64,000 bases of DNA from Amoebidium appalachense (Eukaryota; Ichthyosporea), in the NCBI GenBank assembly GCA_963693365.1, contig CAVNZM010000010.1, forward strand, positions 6,386,001 to 6,450,000. Direction: 5' to 3'. Shown here piece by piece: positions 60,271 through 64,000 of the stretch. Within the stretch, counting starts at the first letter, position 1. Every line of letters begins with the position of its first letter. A model generated the notes under the pieces. It saw only the letters and a list, made by a program, of their open reading frames with translations. It did no database searches and had not been told where the DNA came from. The translations under genes were made by a program, and so were the position numbers.

Positions 60271-61302
60271 GAGAGAGAGGTTGTAGAATGTGACACATTG
60301 CATGAAGTAGGAAATCACAATGGATAACAATGGGGACACAAAAACTGAGCCCGGAGAGGGGCTTATACGGAGGCGGGGCAGGGGGGAGGGCGGGAAAGGG
60401 GGAGGGAAGAAGTGGGGGGGGCGGGGGGATTTCAGGAAGAAAAATGAGAAGCTTCTGAGGGCACTGGGGATGGGATATGCTACTAGAAGCGCTTGCATTA
60501 TAGAAATTACCTGTATGTGTAGGGGATAGTGTCGTGTACCTGTGTGAGTGTGTGTGTGCATGTGAGTGTGTGCACGTGCGTTTCTTTTTTCTCTCTCTTT
60601 CTTTTTTGGTTGGTGGTGGTGGTGGTGGAGGGGGGGGGGGGGGGGGGGGGGGAAGGGCGGCATGCACATGTGCCTTAAAATACATAGGCTCACACCTGTG
60701 TGTGTGTGTGTGTGGGTGTGTGGGTGGGTGTGCGCACACACACACACGTGTGCATGTGGTACTCTAAGCATGTGCCGCCCACCCCCGTCACTTTCACCGG
60801 GTTGGGGGGGGGGGGGGGGGGGGGGGGGGCGGAGAGGAGGAAGCGAGGAAGAGGAAACATGTACCCCAGCAAATGCCGTTTCCAGCTCCACTGTTTCTGC
60901 CCTCACCATCGCAGCATCATTCTGTATGCTCTCCAGCTTTCTGACCTTTTCCTCCCAGGGGCTTTCCCCTGCTACCTGAATACTGCTCTGGTGCACTAGA
61001 CCCACTTGTTGCAGAGTTGCATCGGGGTCGGTGCATATCAAGCGTCCTGTGGACACGAAAGGAAAATGAATTTTTGAAATTTTACTAAGGTAAAGTAGCA
61101 CAGGATGAAAAATGGAATGGGAAGAAGGGGGGGGGGGGGGGGGGGGGGGGGGGGGTATATGTACAGAGTACGAAGTATACATTCACAACGGACAACACCC
61201 TGCAGACTTTAGCTTGATGCACCAAGAGAATGCACACTCAAAAAAGTCCATCCTGCGGGGAGAGGGGGGGGGAGGAGGGAGGGAGGGGGGGGGAGAGAGG
61301 GG

Positions 61303-61334
<32 letters not shown>

Positions 61335-61702
61335 CGGAGTCATCCATGGGGGTTTGGTGGGTGGGGTGGGGGTTACTGCGTCCACCAAGGCGCCGAAAAA
61401 CTACTCGTTACTCGTGCCAAGTTTTCTAGCCAGAGGTCGAATATGTGAAAAAGAGCTCTAATATTAGAAGCTATGTTGGTCAGCTTAGAGGCCCGATAGG
61501 TTCTTGTACACCAGGTTACATGGAGGAGGTATGTGTTGTCGTACTCAAGTATACATGCACCCTTGGGCTGTGCAGGACAACATAAACACAAACATGCGCA
61601 CTACCGTGTCTGCAATGCAGTGTGTCTTTGTCTACGAGTGTGAGCATGTGTGTGCGTGTGCACGTATGTGTGTGTGTGTATTTGTGTGTGTGCATGTGTG
61701 TG

Positions 61703-61733
<31 letters not shown>

Positions 61734-62488
61734 CGCGCATGTGTGCGTGAATGCGCGTGTGTGTGTGTGCACACACACGCGTGTCAATAGTTGCGAACGG
61801 GCATGCAAGCAAACAAAAACATAACCAGCATTATCAGCGGCAAACACACAGATCCTCACCTTGGTACGAAAGGCGTTGGTACTCAGTTGGGACACCGATA
61901 AAGGGCTCAACGAAAAGTTTTAGATCTGTAATCGTCGCTGAGGGGTTAAACTGAAACGCATAGACGTCGTTCGTGTTTCGGTCTGTGCACGGTGACGGTC
62001 AGAATCAGCAACTTTCTGTCCAGTAATATTTCGTAGGAAGGTGTGTGTGCAGTCGGCAAGGGAGGGGAACAGTACGATGAAAGAGAATGAAGAAGGGCGG
62101 CAGGCACATGGTTCGAGTGTAAAATGTATGGGGAGTGTAGAAGCAGTGAACGGGAAGGATTATAACAGCTGCAAGGCCAAAATAAGCCTCGCCCAGCGAA
62201 AGAAAACAACCGATCTCTCCTTCACTATCACGAGCGCCGCTATTGTTACACCGGCCAAACTAAGCGTAATTTTTTATGGAAGCAAACCATACCTTGAAAA
62301 GACACAAAACGAAAAACGTGCACCTTTAAGCAAATTAAAACGCTTGGTGCTACGAGGAAAGAATCTCACACCAACAAAGTTTTGGTAACATCAAGGCATC
62401 AACTGTCATTAGCGTATAAGGACAAAAAGAACCCCGAAAGCTTACCATGGGCCACGTGAAGGGTGATGGAGCTCCCTGCATCAGTCAT
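58309..62488 (-). CDS. BAG1: BAG1-like Hsp70 co-chaperone: ubiquitin-like plus BAG domain
   Basis: Five exons with agreeing phases, 198 aa: 62446-62488, 61860-61982, 60865-61046, 59028-59179, 58309-58405 (TAA stop). Residues 1-90 form a ubiquitin-like fold (FNPSATITDLKLFVEPFIGV, PTEYQRLSYQGRLICTDPDA, LQQVGLVHQSSIQV), aligning with the BAG1 segment that includes IGVPQSFQKLIFKG. Residues 97-198 give three helices of a BAG domain (KVRKLESIQNDAAMVRAETV, DAREQERLDKHWKMLNEKCI, KQHILYVQETESMLDSIKNR). BAG domains bind the Hsp70 ATPase domain and promote nucleotide exchange, and the ubiquitin-like domain links to the proteasome, so it is expected in cytosol or nucleus. Introns carry poly-C and two C-tailed repeats. 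The order and spacing of both domains leave little doubt; the exact BAG subfamily is less sure. Confidence 0.9.
58922..59020. repeat. Poly-G, (GT)n, poly-G
   Basis: Directly downstream (sense) of the BAG1-like exon 59028-59179; on the sense strand it is poly-C/(AC)n/poly-C starting about 8 bases after the donor. Confidence 0.94.
59690..59792 (-). repeat. C-tailed dispersed repeat, copy 11 (very diverged)
   Basis: Plus-strand AAAGTACGAAACACACG and GCAAAAGCAGAGCCCACCCG match the reverse of the family blocks GTACTTCGTAC and GGGCTCTGCTTATG at the right spacing; a short C tail (G at 59681-59687) precedes it. In a BAG1-like intron, sense direction. Confidence 0.55.
60000..60280. repeat. Purine-rich tract with G runs and GA blocks
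   Basis: Mostly G and A with few C/T; includes G runs at 60090-60105 and 60240-60269. In the BAG1-like intron 59180-60864. Confidence 0.85.
61156..61257 (-). repeat. C-tailed dispersed repeat, copy 10 (diverged)
   Basis: Plus-strand CAGAGTACGAAGTATACATTC to AAGTCCATCCTGCG matches the reverse of the 3' third of the family (GGATGGGCTC to GTACTTCGTAC). C tail is the G run at 61128-61155. In the BAG1-like intron 61047-61859, sense direction. Confidence 0.65.
61655..61785. repeat. (GT)n mosaic
   Basis: GT repeat with GC and AT variants within the BAG1-like intron 61047-61859. Confidence 0.9.
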
Positions 62489-63546
62489 TTTGCGTTTGTC
62501 TTGCACACGAGAAACGTGTGTAAACGAGCTTCGGCTACTAAACTTGGATCTTCGGCCAAAATTGTAGCACAACCAACAATTGCCAGCGTGTACGGCACAC
62601 TTTCAGTACAGCCGTTAAGCTTGATCTCCAGGACTCACCGAGAACTCGCTGCCTTTTAAAAAAAAACCAAAAATATTGCGGCCGCAAGAGACCGACGGTA
62701 CATATAATAAACCGAGAGATGCCGTTCCGTTAGAAGGCTTAGTAGCATGCTGCACCTAGCCCCCTGCGTCTCTCAGTTGCCGATCACGGTTGCCCTTGCT
62801 GCTTTGCAAATTGCTGCGCTCGGACTCGGAGCCACTGGAGTTAGCAGCTCTAGGGGGTCTTGATCACCTGCCATAAAAAGTTATTTATACACCCTAGACT
62901 GTGTGACTCCCCCCCCTCTCTTCCCCTGCTTTCCCCCCCCCCTCCCACCCCCTCCTCCCCCGGATGTCCGTCGAAGCTACGTAGACATAGTACACCAAAG
63001 AGCAAGATGAAAAAAAAACACATGGTACCCATTTGTTTTCTTCATAGAAACATATAGAAACGCTTTGCGTTTAAGCATGAATATTTATGTGCGGAGTTGC
63101 AGGTTCCCTGCCCTCGGGGAACAGGAACCGGCCCCTCTCTGCTGCTGGAACACAGGTGGCCAAAAGTGAAGGTCTGATTTATTTTATAACCTAATTAGTG
63201 AGCTCACATTTGCTGCAATCAGACCAACTTGCGCCACGGACCTGTAAGCCTCCCAAAGTTTGGTCCTCGCAGAGTCTTTTCATTTCAATATCATTTGGTC
63301 GTCCGTGACGATTCTCCTTAGGTGAGCTAATTCTACTTAGGTGTGCCGTTCCAAATCTCGGCAACAAGCTATGCACGAATATTCTTGAATGCAAGATAAG
63401 AAGTAATGGTGGCGCAGAGCCCGTGCATGTATACAAAGTACCAACTGTACATGTTCTTTGACAACTAAAGATTGTGCACGAGACAAGGGTTTGCAAAAGA
63501 GCACAGATACAACTCCTTCACGAGTGCTCACTAAGAGCAAGGCTGC
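62489..63546. other. Spacer between cupin stop and BAG1-like start
   Basis: Upstream region of the BAG1-like gene and downstream region of the cupin gene, both on the minus strand. Only a C/T-rich block at 62910-62960 stands out. No exon or clear core promoter seen. Confidence 0.5.
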
Positions 63547-64000
63547 TCACTTGGGCTCTCCCTCCCAATAGTCCACATTCTCCTTGATGTAGTCACATCT
63601 CTCAATACGCCTTCCATCCTGGGTCTTATGCACCACCATATACTTGTTCGAGTCAGGGTATTCCAAATACTCCGGCCACTCCTTGGTGCTAATGGAGATG
63701 TACTTGATAGGTGCATCAGACGTGTTGAGAATTTGGTGGGGATATTCGGGGCCAGCAGGAATGAAGATAACATCACCACTTTTAATGGGTACGTTTTCAC
63801 CGGCTACCCTTAATGTTCCACTGCCTTCCAGCACAATAAACATCTCCTCCTGTGCATAGTGGGTGTGGTAGGGGCAGTTTCGTTTTCCTGCGGGGACAAT
63901 GTCTATGCTTGCGCCGAGTTTCTTGGCTGCTGTTGTACCCGACAGCCAGGCATTTTGGCTGGAATAAAGATCACTCCCCTCTGCATCCGCGTGCTCGTAC
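63547..64000 (-). CDS. Cupin-domain protein, C-terminal part
   Basis: Open from the window edge to a TGA at 63547-63549, 150 codons. The two cupin motifs are plain: CPYHTHYAQEEMFIVLEGSG (HxH-x4-E-type metal ligands) and GDVIFIPAGPEYPHQILN (PxGxxxH-x3-N), so a small metal-binding beta-barrel. After it comes KEWPEYLEYPDSNKYMV and a polar tail ending EGEPK. Single-domain cupins of this sort are common in bacteria and scattered in eukaryotes; their roles range from isomerases to dioxygenases and storage, and none can be chosen here. The N-terminus and any upstream intron lie beyond 64000. A later ATG at 63843 would cut off the first motif and is not the start. Confidence 0.85.
   Translation of the reverse strand, partial: YEHADAEGSDLYSSQNAWLSGTTAAKKLGASIDIVPAGKRNCPYHTHYAQEEMFIVLEGSGTLRVAGENVPIKSGDVIFIPAGPEYPHQILNTSDAPIKYISISTKEWPEYLEYPDSNKYMVVHKTQDGRRIERCDYIKENVDYWEGEPK

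Overview
This is intron-rich nuclear DNA from a eukaryote, probably an alga, protist or other lineage with large introns; nothing in it fixes the species. The evidence is spliceosomal introns with GT-AG or GC-AG ends, clear exon fragments of eukaryotic families (Cdh1/Fizzy-related, BAG1-like co-chaperone, BAH domain), and very abundant simple repeats. Most of the sequence is not coding: poly-C/poly-G runs, (CA/GT)n, (GA/CT)n, purine tracts, minisatellites and a dispersed C-tailed repeat fill the introns and spacers. Exons were joined by hand from splice sites and codon phase, so gene models are inferred but phase-checked.

Layout. 1-8,953 (+): 3' part of a nuclear BAH-domain gene whose first kept intron holds a 0.65 kb minisatellite and a perfect-hairpin MITE. 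11,758-19,653 (-): a secreted clan GH-D (GH36-type) alpha-galactosidase-like enzyme, with about 1.27 kb of uninterrupted (CA)n in one intron. 21,580-24,337 (+): remains of a dihydroflavonol-reductase-type NAD(P)-dependent reductase with an in-frame stop and missing exons. 25,316-35,684 (-): a complete 13-exon Cdh1/Fizzy-related APC/C activator (479 aa). 35,685-45,565: a gene-poor stretch with a possible TIR element, repeat copies and a promoter-like palindrome cluster. 45,566-52,517 (+): a large unrecognised coiled-coil protein with a Gly/Met/Pro-rich tail. 55,264-56,205 (-): an intronless membrane-anchored 2-oxoglutarate/Fe(II) oxygenase. 58,309-62,488 (-): a 5-exon BAG1-like Hsp70 co-chaperone (198 aa). 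63,547-64,000 (-): the C-terminal part of a cupin running off the window.

The genes are ordinary independent eukaryotic loci and do not form a pathway. The two most unusual patterns are genome-architectural. First, a SINE-like repeat family ends in a poly-C run, and all eleven copies found lie in the sense direction of the nearest or host gene. Second, in more than half of the introns that could be placed, the 5' splice site is followed within about 5-40 nt by a C-rich or poly-C tract on the sense strand. All three stop codons terminate genes here, so the code is standard.
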